In this document: one piece after another, positions 18,907 to 27,405 of the stretch
Numbering within the stretch: the first letter of the stretch is position 1
Layout: each line of letters begins with the position of its first letter
Assembly: GCF_010093125.1 (NCBI RefSeq)
Contig: NZ_NMZQ01000011.1
Coordinates: 96,144-160,143 of the forward strand
Length of the DNA: 64,000 nucleotides
DNA from: Veillonella sp. R32
GTDB lineage: Bacteria > Bacillota > Negativicutes > Veillonellales > Veillonellaceae
Direction: 5' to 3'
Notes under the pieces: generated by a model
What the model was told of the DNA's origin: nothing
The model's database searches: none
The model's input: the letters and a program-made list of their open reading frames with translations, nothing else
Program-made: the position numbers and the translations under genes

Positions 18907-18936
18907 TTGTATTTTTAAGCAACAACATAGTATAAT
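18907..18936 (+). promoter_or_regulatory. gltS promoter
   Basis: TTGTAT at 18907-18912 and TATAAT at 18931-18936, spaced 18 bp, in the gene-free stretch before gltS. It would give a leader of about 208 bases. Confidence 0.6.
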
Positions 18937-18942
18937 GAAGTC

Positions 18943-19150
18943 AGTTCCAGAATTACGTGTAAGAAAGTACCCCTCTAATGGATACTAACTTTACTAAGTT
19001 CTCATATTTTTGTTTCATAATACGCTTTGCTTAACGTATTCATACTTCACGGTTTAATACTCTATATCCAATACAACGCAACGGTATTATGAAACGCCCA
19101 TTTTAACCATAAGAATGGGACTTTCGTATTGCTTAAAGGAGGCGTTGTTT
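18943..19150 (+). promoter_or_regulatory. Structured 5' leader of gltS
   Basis: The roughly 200-base leader can fold in several places. GTTTCATAATAC (19012-19023) pairs perfectly with GTATTATGAAAC (19084-19095) over a 60-base loop. CCCATT (19097-19102) pairs with AATGGG (19114-19119). AACTT and AAGTT near 18986-19000 form a small hairpin. The ribosome site AAAGGAGG begins at 19136. It does not match a riboswitch class I know. It could be a cis-regulatory RNA; no terminator run of T is present, so any control would be at translation. Confidence 0.4.
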
Positions 19151-20401
19151 ATGGGCGCAGAAATCTTGACACTAAAAATTAGTAGTACACAAGCTGTCGC
19201 ACTCGCATTTGTAACTTATTTCATCGGCGTATGGATTAAAGGCAAAGTTCCCTTATTCCAGAAACTTAGCTTACCAGCAGCTGTAATCGGCGGTCTACCA
19301 CTAGCCTTTATCCTATCCGGTTTACGCGTAAACGGTATTTTACAAGTTGACTTTGATAATACGCTCTCCACCGTTGCCTTACTCGTATTCTTTACTACCA
19401 TTGGTATGATGGCGAGTTTAAAATTGATTAAATACGGCGGTTTAGCCCTTATTCTCTATCTTGTAATTTCCTCCGTCCTTGGCTTCTTACAAAACTTGCT
19501 TGGCATGTCCATCGCCGGTGCTATGGGGATTGATCCACATTATGGCATCTTAGCCGGTGCCGTTTCCCTTATGGGTGGTCTAGGTACATCAGCTGCTTTT
19601 GGCCCTTATTTTGAAAGTACCTATAGTATCCAAGGAGCCACCACCGTAGCTATTACATCCGCTACATTCGGGATGGTCGTAGCACTTGTATTGGGCGGAC
19701 CATTTGGGGAATTCCTCATCAAACGCTACAATATTAAAACACCAGGGGCTCACAAAGTACAAACTAGTGAAGGCAATGAATCAGCTGCAACGGCTCAACT
19801 AGAACCACATGTATTTGATATGTCTATTCTTGAAGAAGAAGAAACCACCGATGTAAACGGTGTATTAAAAGCCGCTGCTTTCGTATTCGTTAGCGTAGGC
19901 TTAGGTGCTATCCTTAGTGGCTATTTAAACACCTTGATTACTTTACCAGCTTATATCGGTGCTATGCTAGTGGCTGCGGTGATTCGTAACATTGGCGACT
20001 TCACTGGCGCCTATCGCGTACAAGGCGGCGGTCTTAACGTAGTTTCTGAAGTAGCCCTTACCGTATACGTTACTATGGCTATTAATAGCTTGAAACTATA
20101 TGAACTCGTTAACTTAGCCCTTCCATTGATTGTTATTCTAATTGCACAAACAATTTTAATGATTCTCTTTGCATGGCTTGGCTACTTCTTACTCTTCGGC
20201 AAAAACTACGATGGCGTAATGCTCGGTGTTGGTGGTATCGGTTTTGCTATGGGGGCTACAGCTAATGGCTTAGCTAACATGCAATCCTTAGCGGAAAAAT
20301 ACGGTCCTTCGCCAAAAGCTTGGTTAATCGTATCCCTCGTTGGTCCTTTCCTTATTGACTTCGTCAATGCCATTATTATTACTTGGATGGGGAATTGGTA
20401 A
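19151..20401 (+). CDS. gltS: Sodium/glutamate symporter GltS
   Basis: 416 residues, strongly hydrophobic with ten or more membrane segments and the two inverted halves of the GltS family. Conserved pieces are LPAAVIGGLPLAFIL, GSVSLMGGLGTSAAFGP-like (here AVSLMGGLGTSAAFG) and GVGGIGFAMGATANGLANM, which form the re-entrant loops. It imports L-glutamate with sodium. The start at 19151 has AAAGGAGG; an earlier ATG at 19115 lies in the leader. The gene is convergent with the AEC permease gene and they share a terminator. Confidence 0.92.
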   Translation: MGAEILTLKISSTQAVALAFVTYFIGVWIKGKVPLFQKLSLPAAVIGGLPLAFILSGLRVNGILQVDFDNTLSTVALLVFFTTIGMMASLKLIKYGGLALILYLVISSVLGFLQNLLGMSIAGAMGIDPHYGILAGAVSLMGGLGTSAAFGPYFESTYSIQGATTVAITSATFGMVVALVLGGPFGEFLIKRYNIKTPGAHKVQTSEGNESAATAQLEPHVFDMSILEEEETTDVNGVLKAAAFVFVSVGLGAILSGYLNTLITLPAYIGAMLVAAVIRNIGDFTGAYRVQGGGLNVVSEVALTVYVTMAINSLKLYELVNLALPLIVILIAQTILMILFAWLGYFLLFGKNYDGVMLGVGGIGFAMGATANGLANMQSLAEKYGPSPKAWLIVSLVGPFLIDFVNAIIITWMGNW

Positions 20402-20486
20402 GCACCTCAAGGCTTATACCATAGGTTTTATCAGACCGGTTCATTAAGTAACCACAAATAACTCAATCACTCGAATAAAAACAATT

Positions 20487-20562
20487 AAGCCCCTACAACG
20501 GCGCTAACAAGATTAACGTTCTTACGAACCATAATCTAACAGTGCCATTGTAGGGGCTTTTT
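20487..20562. terminator. Bidirectional long hairpin between gltS and the AEC permease gene
   Basis: AAGCCCCTACAA (20487-20498) pairs with TTGTAGGGGCTT (20548-20559), followed by five T on the plus strand. The pairing continues inward with interruptions: GGCGCT with AGTGCC, AGATTA with TAATCT, GTTC with GAAC around a TTAC tip. The whole is one long imperfect hairpin of about 73 bases. It sits between convergent genes and would stop gltS transcription; on the minus strand the T run is short. Confidence 0.7.
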
Positions 20563-20568
20563 CAAATA

Positions 20569-21525
20569 CTATTTAACTAACATTATAACAACAGGTAAGG
20601 TAACAGCTGATAACACGGTGGTCGCCACTACTAACTGAGTCGCATATTCAGTTTCTGTCTTTAAAACGCCTGCAATTAGTGCCGTTGTAACCCCACTAGG
20701 GACGGCCGCTGAAATAACTAATACTTGCATAACAAGCGTTGATACAGGCTCAATCAACATATCATAAACAGCTATAGTCGCCCAAGCCACCATAGGGCCT
20801 ATAATCAAGCGAACAGCACTGCCCCATATCACTTCTCGATTAAAGAAATTAAATGGAGTCCTCGCTAATTGAACACCTAAAGTAAATAAAGCAACCATCA
20901 CGAGCGCATTACTTACATTCATAAGAACAGGCCAAAAGAACGTGTCTTTAATGAGAATAGCTCCAAAGTTGCAGAGCAACGCCCCAGCTACCGCATAAAT
21001 AATTGGCATTTTAAAAACAAGCATAAATGCATCATAACGGCTCATTTTACCTTGTCCAGCAAAATAAAAGCCAAAACTATTAGTCACTATATTTTGCCAA
21101 ACAAACACTACAATTTGAATAGCAATGGCCGCTTGAAGCCAAATCGGTTGCCCATTCTGTAAAAAAGGATCATTCGAATAAATAAACACAATCAAAGGCA
21201 CTCCAATATTGCCACAATTATTAAAAAGTACGGCATTCCTAAAAATACCACACTTTTCTTTTTTCAAACGTAATCCCTTTTCAAACACTAAACTAGCTAA
21301 CCAGGTAGCGATAAAGCCAATAACCGTCAGCCATACCACTTCAGCGCTCTCCGCCGTGACTGTGTAACTATAAGTATTCGTAAACAAAAAGGCTGGTGCG
21401 ACCACATAAAAGTTGATTTTACTAAGCGTATCTAAATCTAGGTGAAACTTCTTGTCCATAAAATAGCCAATGAGTACCAGTAGTAAAATTGGCATAACTG
21501 TTGTCAAAAAGATATGCAGTATCAT
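20569..21525 (-). CDS. AEC-family permease (auxin efflux carrier/malate permease type)
   Basis: 318 residues with about ten hydrophobic segments, N-terminal MPILLLVLIGYFMDKK, central NNCGNIGVPL and C-terminal AAVPSGVTTALIAG. These are marks of the AEC family, whose bacterial members carry malate, malonate or amino-acid-derived compounds. The NNCGNIGVP motif lies at the crossover between halves. It follows the small secreted-protein gene by 3 bp and is probably cotranscribed with it. The substrate is unknown. Confidence 0.85.
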   Translation of the reverse strand: MILHIFLTTVMPILLLVLIGYFMDKKFHLDLDTLSKINFYVVAPAFLFTNTYSYTVTAESAEVVWLTVIGFIATWLASLVFEKGLRLKKEKCGIFRNAVLFNNCGNIGVPLIVFIYSNDPFLQNGQPIWLQAAIAIQIVVFVWQNIVTNSFGFYFAGQGKMSRYDAFMLVFKMPIIYAVAGALLCNFGAILIKDTFFWPVLMNVSNALVMVALFTLGVQLARTPFNFFNREVIWGSAVRLIIGPMVAWATIAVYDMLIEPVSTLVMQVLVISAAVPSGVTTALIAGVLKTETEYATQLVVATTVLSAVTLPVVIMLVK

Positions 21526-21528
21526 AGA

Positions 21529-21921
21529 TTATTGGGCACCCCACACTAATTTGTATAAAGCTTCCCCCATACTGCCAGCTATCACAGCTGCGGGTTTGTT
21601 ATCATACGTATATTCATTATCATTATACAAAGTGCCATTATTGTGATAGTACTTCATATCCAATGTTTGAATCGTGTGTTGTTCTTTTTTAATCTCCATT
21701 TTTTCAAAATAGTAATCCCCGCCTGGTTTTACCACACGAATCCAAAGTTGAGCTACATTATCGTCTTTATCTACACTACTATTATCGATAGAAATAGTAT
21801 TATCATGGCTATCGGCCCCTACATAATACCAATAATCTTGCGCCTGTACAGGATTCATAAAGGCCATACTCAAAGCTCCTACAAAGCCAAGCACAGCCAA
21901 TGTTTTAGTAATATATTTCAT
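21529..21921 (-). CDS. Small secreted protein, surface-adhesin-E-like
   Basis: 130 residues. A signal peptide (MKYITKTLAVLGFVGALSMA, then FMNPVQA) ends before QDYWYYVG. The mature part, WYYVGADSHDNTISIDNSSV then AQLWIRVVKP, resembles small exported proteins of the surface-adhesin E type found in Negativicutes and some Gram-negatives; this is pattern resemblance, not proof. The start at 21921 has AGAAGG upstream; the longer form from 21972 would place charged residues before the signal peptide. Function unknown. Confidence 0.7.
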   Translation of the reverse strand: MKYITKTLAVLGFVGALSMAFMNPVQAQDYWYYVGADSHDNTISIDNSSVDKDDNVAQLWIRVVKPGGDYYFEKMEIKKEQHTIQTLDMKYYHNNGTLYNDNEYTYDNKPAAVIAGSMGEALYKLVWGAQ

Positions 21922-22032
21922 AAAATTAACCTTCTTTCTGCGTATGTAATACATTGTCTTGCCTATACTCATTTCATTTCTTTACATCATTTACTCACAT
22001 CTTATCGAATTATCGAAATTCGTCTAACTACC

Positions 22033-22060
22033 ATTATACCTACTTAGTCATAGTTTGCAA
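22033..22060 (-). promoter_or_regulatory. Promoter of the secreted-protein/AEC gene pair
   Basis: On the minus strand TTGCAA (22060-22055) and TATAAT (22038-22033) are separated by 16 bp, about 110 bp before the start at 21921. Confidence 0.55.
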
Positions 22061-22111
22061 GTCTCAATAGTGAAACCAGTATACTAGCTATTGTATACTG
22101 TATTAAGAAAT

Positions 22112-22170
22112 AAAAATAGGACTGCCATAATATCTACGAATTATCTGATATTAATAGCAATCCTATTTTT
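22112..22170 (-). terminator. Terminator after the butyrate kinase gene
   Basis: AAAAATAGGACTGC (22112-22125) pairs with GCAATCCTATTTTT (22157-22170) with one mismatch; the 31-base loop has a further weak hairpin. On the minus strand it lies ten bases after the stop of the kinase gene at 22180 and ends in T5. It closes the leftward operon of the catabolic locus. Confidence 0.75.
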
Positions 22171-22179
22171 ATTTTTTAC

Positions 22180-23304
22180 TTATATTCCCATAGCCTTCTC
22201 AAATTTTTCAGCCGACCATACAGGGTTCCCTGTATACGTCTTTATGTCTTCTTTACCAGACATAACGCGAATGGCTCCGGCAGCTAATGCTTCCATTTCA
22301 AACTCACCAGGCATAACTGCAATTTCAGCAATATAGCCTATATATGAATTTAATGTATCTACTACATATTTATCATGAGATATACCGCCTGTTAAAATAA
22401 TAGCATCTACCTTTCCTTTTAAAACAGCCGCCATTGCGCCTATTTCTTTAGCAATCTGATAAATGAACGCATCATAAACAATTTTAGCATATCGACTACC
22501 ATCATTAATCATTTTGCCAACTTCCCGCGCATCAGAGGTTCCCAAATGACTAACTAATCCACCAGACTTAGTTAATAATAATTTTAATTCTGCAGTATCA
22601 ACCTCAGATTCACAAAGCTTTAACATAGACGCAGCTGGAATATAGCCAATACGAGTTGGTGCCATAGGCCCTTCTCCATGCGCAATATCATTTGAATCAA
22701 CCATGATTCCTTTTTCATGAGCTGTTACTGAGACACCGCCACCAATATGAGCCACAATAATATTTAAATCACTATATGTTTGCCCCCTATCATTGGCTAG
22801 CCGTATGCACATTTCTTTTTGGTTTAAAGCATGTATTTTACTTTGACGATAAACCCCTTTAATGCCCGTAATTCTGGCTATATCCGTAAATTCATCTACA
22901 TCTGGAGCATTTACAATACATGCAATACCACCATATTCCTTTTTAAAAAGTTCTGCCAATTGAGCTCCTAATGCAGCGGGATGTTGAACATATTGACCAC
23001 TCCGTTGATCTTCTATTAAACGCTCATTAACGCCATATACCCCGCCTTCAACGCTACAAGTACCACCGCCACGAGCGGAAAATGCATCAGTACCTGTTAA
23101 ATCAACCTTATTTTCTGCCAATACTTTACGGATTACATCATAACGATACTCTAATTGATCATTTATTGAATGGAATTGACTTAATTCGCTGGCTTGATGG
23201 TCAATATTTTGTGCAAATACTTTTTCATCGCCATGAAATAAAGCAATTTTTGTAGAAGTCGAACCAGGATTAATGGTAAATACTTTATATATTTTCGCTG
23301 TCAT
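22180..23304 (-). CDS. buk: Butyrate kinase family (acyl kinase)
   Basis: 374 residues of the acetate/butyrate kinase (ASKHA) fold: INPGSTSTKIALF at the start, ARGGGTCSVEGGVY, VAHIGGGVSVTAHEKG and ILTGGISHDKYV. It makes ATP from a short-chain acyl phosphate and ADP. The partner phosphotransacylase is encoded in the same operon. The butyrate kinase branch also includes enzymes for isobutyrate, propionate and related acids, so the acyl group is not fixed. It is the last gene of the operon and is preceded by a hairpin with T run (23319-23354) that may lower its expression. Confidence 0.9.
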   Translation of the reverse strand: MTAKIYKVFTINPGSTSTKIALFHGDEKVFAQNIDHQASELSQFHSINDQLEYRYDVIRKVLAENKVDLTGTDAFSARGGGTCSVEGGVYGVNERLIEDQRSGQYVQHPAALGAQLAELFKKEYGGIACIVNAPDVDEFTDIARITGIKGVYRQSKIHALNQKEMCIRLANDRGQTYSDLNIIVAHIGGGVSVTAHEKGIMVDSNDIAHGEGPMAPTRIGYIPAASMLKLCESEVDTAELKLLLTKSGGLVSHLGTSDAREVGKMINDGSRYAKIVYDAFIYQIAKEIGAMAAVLKGKVDAIILTGGISHDKYVVDTLNSYIGYIAEIAVMPGEFEMEALAAGAIRVMSGKEDIKTYTGNPVWSAEKFEKAMGI

Positions 23305-23318
23305 AATGATCCCCCTTG

Positions 23319-23354
23319 AAAAAAATATCCTCTCAACAAATGCTGAGAGGATAT
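23319..23354 (-). terminator. Internal terminator between transporter and kinase genes
   Basis: An 11-bp perfect stem, ATATCCTCTCA with TGAGAGGATAT, and an 8-base loop; on the minus strand it is followed by seven T. The ribosome site of the kinase gene (AAGGGGG) follows within a few bases, leaving no room for a promoter. Kinase expression therefore depends on readthrough. Confidence 0.8.
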
Positions 23355-23386
23355 TTAATTATAAATATAAAATTATGCATTAATTT

Positions 23387-24637
23387 TTAGATAAAAAATC
23401 TAAATACACCTGAAATATTTAGTGTTAAAGTAACAACTAACGCAATGATAGCTACAAAAATCATTTTAGTAAAAATTTCACGCGTATTGTAATGATCTGG
23501 TAATGCACCTAATGCAATAGCGCCTAATGGTGATAATGGACTATATACAACTGAACCGATAGCACCTGATTGAATAGCCTGAACATATTCTACATACTGC
23601 AAACCGCCACCTACAGCATTAGCAATTTCAGGAACTGTAGGAATCAAAGTCGGCATTACAACTCCGGTTCCACTAGATACACTCGTCATCAAACCACCCA
23701 TGAGTGCTAAAATAGTGGTAGCTGTGAACGGAGTCATAATGGTAGATAAGCCTTGAGCTAACATCTTAATGCCGCCCACTTCATTCATTACATTAATTAA
23801 AATACTCGTACCACTAACCATAATTAATACATTCCAATTGACGCTCTTAATAGCTAATTTTTCATCAGACACCTTAAAGAGCAACATAAAAGCTACACCA
23901 ATTAACATAGCTGCTCCAATTGGGATTTTGAAGAATAAAATCATACATAATACTAGTGCAATAATAGCTAATGTAATTTTTTGTTTTGTATTAAACGGTT
24001 CAGGTTTTTCTAATTCTAAATTGCCATCAATAGCTTTAGCTTTCCAACCACCTAATAAGAAATAAGCAAGTAAGGAATGAATCATCATTGCTGTCGCTGT
24101 AGCTGCCCAAACTGCAAAGTAATTATCTACACCAATCTCCTTAGCTAATCCAGATGTAACAACACCAATAACACTAAATGGCCCTGCCGAACCAATATCC
24201 GCACCAGCAATAATCATTACCATTAGAATAAGCGGATTCAAACCAACTCTATCACCTACCATTAAAGCAATAGGTAACATAAAGGCTGCTACAGTAGGAT
24301 CTGCCCCACAGAATGTTAGTAAACCTGTTGCTAACATAAACACCCAAGGCAAAAGTTTTGCATAGTTTCTACAGCTATAAGCTAATTTTGAAGCTAAAAT
24401 TTTGGTTGTATCATTCGTTGTCGCAAATGCAAAAAGTAACATAACCGACATCATGATAACGAATAAACCTGTAGGCCACCCAGTGACAATCAACTTCCCT
24501 AAATTCATATCATAAACAAACTTGCCAAGTAAAAAGGCAAATAGCATTGACATAATCCCAATATTTACACATCGCTTAACGCCTATAATAATCGCTAAAA
24601 TCAATGCAATAATTGATGAAAACGCAAAGTAATCCAT
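23387..24637 (-). CDS. Dicarboxylate transporter, IT superfamily (MatC-like)
   Basis: 416 residues, about twelve hydrophobic segments. Features of the ion-transporter superfamily include GADPTVAAFMLPIAL in the first half and GGLMTSVSSGTGVVMPTLIPT in the second, the two substrate-binding hairpins. The N-terminal half looks like the MatC (malonate/dicarboxylate carrier) type. It should import a small di- or tricarboxylic acid, probably the substrate of the neighbouring enzymes. It lies 72 bp after the phosphotransacylase gene without a terminator, so it is in the same operon. Confidence 0.8.
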   Translation of the reverse strand: MDYFAFSSIIALILAIIIGVKRCVNIGIMSMLFAFLLGKFVYDMNLGKLIVTGWPTGLFVIMMSVMLLFAFATTNDTTKILASKLAYSCRNYAKLLPWVFMLATGLLTFCGADPTVAAFMLPIALMVGDRVGLNPLILMVMIIAGADIGSAGPFSVIGVVTSGLAKEIGVDNYFAVWAATATAMMIHSLLAYFLLGGWKAKAIDGNLELEKPEPFNTKQKITLAIIALVLCMILFFKIPIGAAMLIGVAFMLLFKVSDEKLAIKSVNWNVLIMVSGTSILINVMNEVGGIKMLAQGLSTIMTPFTATTILALMGGLMTSVSSGTGVVMPTLIPTVPEIANAVGGGLQYVEYVQAIQSGAIGSVVYSPLSPLGAIALGALPDHYNTREIFTKMIFVAIIALVVTLTLNISGVFRFFI

Positions 24638-24709
24638 TATGGGACCTCCCTCTAAAGTTATACCTTAAAATTAATTTGTTACTTAATAGACATACATAGC
24701 AAATTTATA

Positions 24710-25615
24710 TTATCGTTTCCCAATCAAAGCAGATAGAATAATAGCCATATATTTATCTTCAATCGTTGCGGCCCGTGATGTAATAATAAGTGGTACCAAC
24801 GCACCTAAAATTATCCCACAAGTTTTAGCCCCGCCAGTGCAAGTTAAAGATTTTGCCAATAAATTGCCAGAAACAATATCTGGCACAACTAAAATATCCG
24901 CATCACCAGCTACTGGACTGTCATATTTTTTAATAATTTTTGATTCTGGATCCATTGCTAAATCATAGGATATAGGCCCTTCTACGATACAATCTTTAAT
25001 TACACCCTGTTTATTTAATTCTTTTAACTCACCTGCATCAACTGAATCAGGCATCTTAGGATTTACATGTTCTACCGCAGCTAAAACAGCAACTTTAGGA
25101 TTATTAATGCCTAGTGCGCGATAAGCAATAACAGCATTCTCTAGAGCACCTTGTTTTTGCTCTAATGTAGGATATGTCAATAATCCTACATCAGTAACAG
25201 CAAATATTTTATGATAATTTGGGCTTTCCATAAAAGCTAACAAAGACATCACTGACTTAGAGCGAATTCCTTTTTCTTTATTAACTAAAACCTTCATTAA
25301 CACGCCTGTTTCAAGCGCACCTTTCATAATGCCATCAACATTACCATCTTTAGCTAATTGAGCCGCCAACTCTGAAGCCTTAACTTCATCATCAGCAGGA
25401 ATCAGTTCAAATTTCTGAGAATCTAAACCTACTTTTTGCGCGACTTTCTCAATTTCTAATTTATTCCCAATCAAGACAGGGATAACAAGACCTTTATCAA
25501 CAATATGTTTTACGGCTGTTAATGTGTGTTCTTCAGCAGCCCAAACTACTGCGATTCTTCTTTTTACAGTTTCACCACTTAATTTAGCTTCTAATTCAGC
25601 AAAATTTTTTATCAT
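24710..25615 (-). CDS. ptb: Phosphate acyltransferase (phosphate butyryltransferase type)
   Basis: 301 residues of the phosphate acetyl/butyryltransferase family, short form. Visible family segments: GNVDGIMKGALETGVLMK, FAVTDVGLLTYPTLEQK, VEGPISYDLAMD and DADILVVPDIVSGNLLAKSL. It exchanges CoA of an acyl-CoA for phosphate. Together with the kinase gene it gives one ATP per acyl-CoA. The start at 25615 (MIKNFAELE) has GAGGAGG six bases upstream; a start at 25630 is possible but poorly placed. It lies between the LeuC-like gene and the transporter gene. Confidence 0.88.
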   Translation of the reverse strand: MIKNFAELEAKLSGETVKRRIAVVWAAEEHTLTAVKHIVDKGLVIPVLIGNKLEIEKVAQKVGLDSQKFELIPADDEVKASELAAQLAKDGNVDGIMKGALETGVLMKVLVNKEKGIRSKSVMSLLAFMESPNYHKIFAVTDVGLLTYPTLEQKQGALENAVIAYRALGINNPKVAVLAAVEHVNPKMPDSVDAGELKELNKQGVIKDCIVEGPISYDLAMDPESKIIKKYDSPVAGDADILVVPDIVSGNLLAKSLTCTGGAKTCGIILGALVPLIITSRAATIEDKYMAIILSALIGKR

Positions 25616-25626
25616 GTTATGCCTCC

Positions 25627-26889
25627 TCAATTCATATTAGCTGGCGAGGATATATGACCTTTTATAGCAGTTACTGCCGCTACCGCTGGAGAACTTAAAT
25701 ATATCAATGTCTTTTTAGTCCCCATTCGACCAATAAAGTTACGATTAGCCGTAGAAACAATAATTTCGTCATCAGCCATTAGGCCATAAGGCATTCCACA
25801 GCAAAGGCCACAACAAGGATGAATAATAATCGCACCTGATTCAACAAACGTCTTTATATAGCCTTTTTTTATTGCTTCTTTATAAATATGATTTGTAGCT
25901 GGGGCTACAATAAATCGTACATGAGGCGCTACTTTTTTACCTTCCAAATAACTAGCTGCAACAGCTAAATCATCTAAACTACCGTTAGTACATGATCCAA
26001 TATAAACTTCATGTACCTTCTGACCCAAAACTTCACTCACCGGATGAACATTATCTACACCTTGTGGGCAAGCCATAAGTGGTTCCAGTTTACTCAAGTC
26101 ATATTCCAGAATGCATTCATATTCAGCATCTTCATCAGGATGTACCCAACTAATCTCATCTAATTCCATGTCAAAATACTTAGCCGTAATCTCATCTACA
26201 GGGAAAAGAGCACATTTAGCGCCTGCTTCTAATGCCATATTCGCAATAGTATAACGCGCATCCATCCCCAGCTCTTTAATAGCAGGTCCTACAAATTCCA
26301 TAGATTTATATTGAGCCCCATCAGATTTAATATCACTTAATATCTGTAAAATTAAATCTTTTGCTGAGGAACCATCAGCAAAGCTTCCTGTAAGGACAAC
26401 TTTTATTGCTTCTGGTACTTTAAACCATAATTCACCAGTTGTGAGCGCTGCTGCCATTTCGGTTGTACCGATACCGCTACAAAAACAACCGCCTCCACCA
26501 TAAGTAGTCGTGTGACTATCAGTTGCTGTAACCACTGTACCTGGCAAAGCATATCGCTTCTCATGCATAATGGTATGGCAAATCCCTTCACCGATATGAA
26601 TCTTTTCTTTATCTAATTTCCAAGTTTCTGCTAACTCTATGCCCGCTTGATAATGAATGGAGTCATTATTAGCTACAGCAGTCGGCATGCAGTGGTCAAA
26701 TACTACGGTTAATTTATGGGGATTTTCTAATTCTTTAGTCCCCATTTTCTTTAGTACATCCACTAAATAAGGAGTATAAATATCATGAACCATAAACATA
26801 TCAGGTTTTGTAATTACAATATCACCTGTCTTAACTGTATCCAATCCGGCATTATGCATTAAAATTTTCTCAACCATTGTATAGCCCAT
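25627..26889 (-). CDS. Aconitase-superfamily large subunit (LeuC-like), cluster ligands intact
   Basis: 420 residues, the length of LeuC-type large subunits. All marks of a 4Fe-4S hydro-lyase are present: GEGICH, DSHTTTYGG, GSCTNG and the cysteine pair in HPCCGLCCG. It should dehydrate and rehydrate a hydroxy acid together with the LeuD-like subunit encoded five bases upstream. Relatives include isopropylmalate, citraconate, homoaconitate and 2,3-dimethylmalate hydratases. There is no leuA or leuB nearby, and the operon encodes PFOR and Ptb-Buk, so leucine synthesis is unlikely. Substrate unknown. Confidence 0.88.
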   Translation of the reverse strand: MGYTMVEKILMHNAGLDTVKTGDIVITKPDMFMVHDIYTPYLVDVLKKMGTKELENPHKLTVVFDHCMPTAVANNDSIHYQAGIELAETWKLDKEKIHIGEGICHTIMHEKRYALPGTVVTATDSHTTTYGGGGCFCSGIGTTEMAAALTTGELWFKVPEAIKVVLTGSFADGSSAKDLILQILSDIKSDGAQYKSMEFVGPAIKELGMDARYTIANMALEAGAKCALFPVDEITAKYFDMELDEISWVHPDEDAEYECILEYDLSKLEPLMACPQGVDNVHPVSEVLGQKVHEVYIGSCTNGSLDDLAVAASYLEGKKVAPHVRFIVAPATNHIYKEAIKKGYIKTFVESGAIIIHPCCGLCCGMPYGLMADDEIIVSTANRNFIGRMGTKKTLIYLSSPAVAAVTAIKGHISSPANMN

Positions 26890-26894
26890 AAAAT

Positions 26895-27395
26895 TTACAC
26901 CTCCTTACTTTTATTAATTTTTTTACAATGCTCTAATAATCCGCCATCCTTAACAATTTCTAATAAGTTATCAGGTATCTGGCTGATAGGATATGACTTC
27001 CCATTTACAGTAACTGCTTTATTTACTTCGACCGTAACTATATCGCCTTCTTCACAGTTCTCTTGAATTCCATCACATTCAATTAAAACTATGCCCGAGT
27101 TAAATGCATTTCTAAAAAAAATACGAGCAAACGATTTAGCTATGATGCATTTAACACCATGAACAGCAATACAAGCTGGTGCCTGTTCACGAGAAGAACC
27201 ACATCCAAAGTTTTTACCACCTACCAAAATATCTCCAGGCTTAACACTCGATGCAAATTCAGGTCGCAAATGTTCAAAACAATACGCGCCCATCTCTTCT
27301 ATCGTAGGAAGTGTCCCTCTCTTACCAGGAATAATTGTGTCGGTGTCAACATCATCAGGAAACTTCCATATCTTGCCAGTTAAAGTTAATTCCAT
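26895..27395 (-). CDS. Aconitase-superfamily small subunit (LeuD-like)
   Basis: 166 residues, typical of the short LeuD/DmdB type. GKIWKFPDDVDTDTIIPGKRG is the swivel-domain start, and GGKNFGCGSSREQAP is the substrate-binding loop; IIAKSFARIFFRNAFNSG follows. It completes the hydro-lyase with the adjoining large subunit. The start at 27395 has AGGAG; a longer reading to 27440 overlaps the previous gene and is not supported. Confidence 0.9.
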   Translation of the reverse strand: MELTLTGKIWKFPDDVDTDTIIPGKRGTLPTIEEMGAYCFEHLRPEFASSVKPGDILVGGKNFGCGSSREQAPACIAVHGVKCIIAKSFARIFFRNAFNSGIVLIECDGIQENCEEGDIVTVEVNKAVTVNGKSYPISQIPDNLLEIVKDGGLLEHCKKINKSKEV

Positions 27396-27405
27396 AGCTA
27401 AACTC

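Noticed and set aside
22180..25615. Classical butyrate pathway
   Set aside because: Only ptb and buk are present; no crotonase, hydroxybutyryl-CoA or butyryl-CoA dehydrogenase genes. The pair more likely handles another acyl-CoA.
25627..27395. leuCD for leucine biosynthesis
   Set aside because: No leuA or leuB nearby and the operon holds PFOR, Ptb, Buk and a transporter under a LacI-type regulator. Not fully excluded without the rest of the genome.
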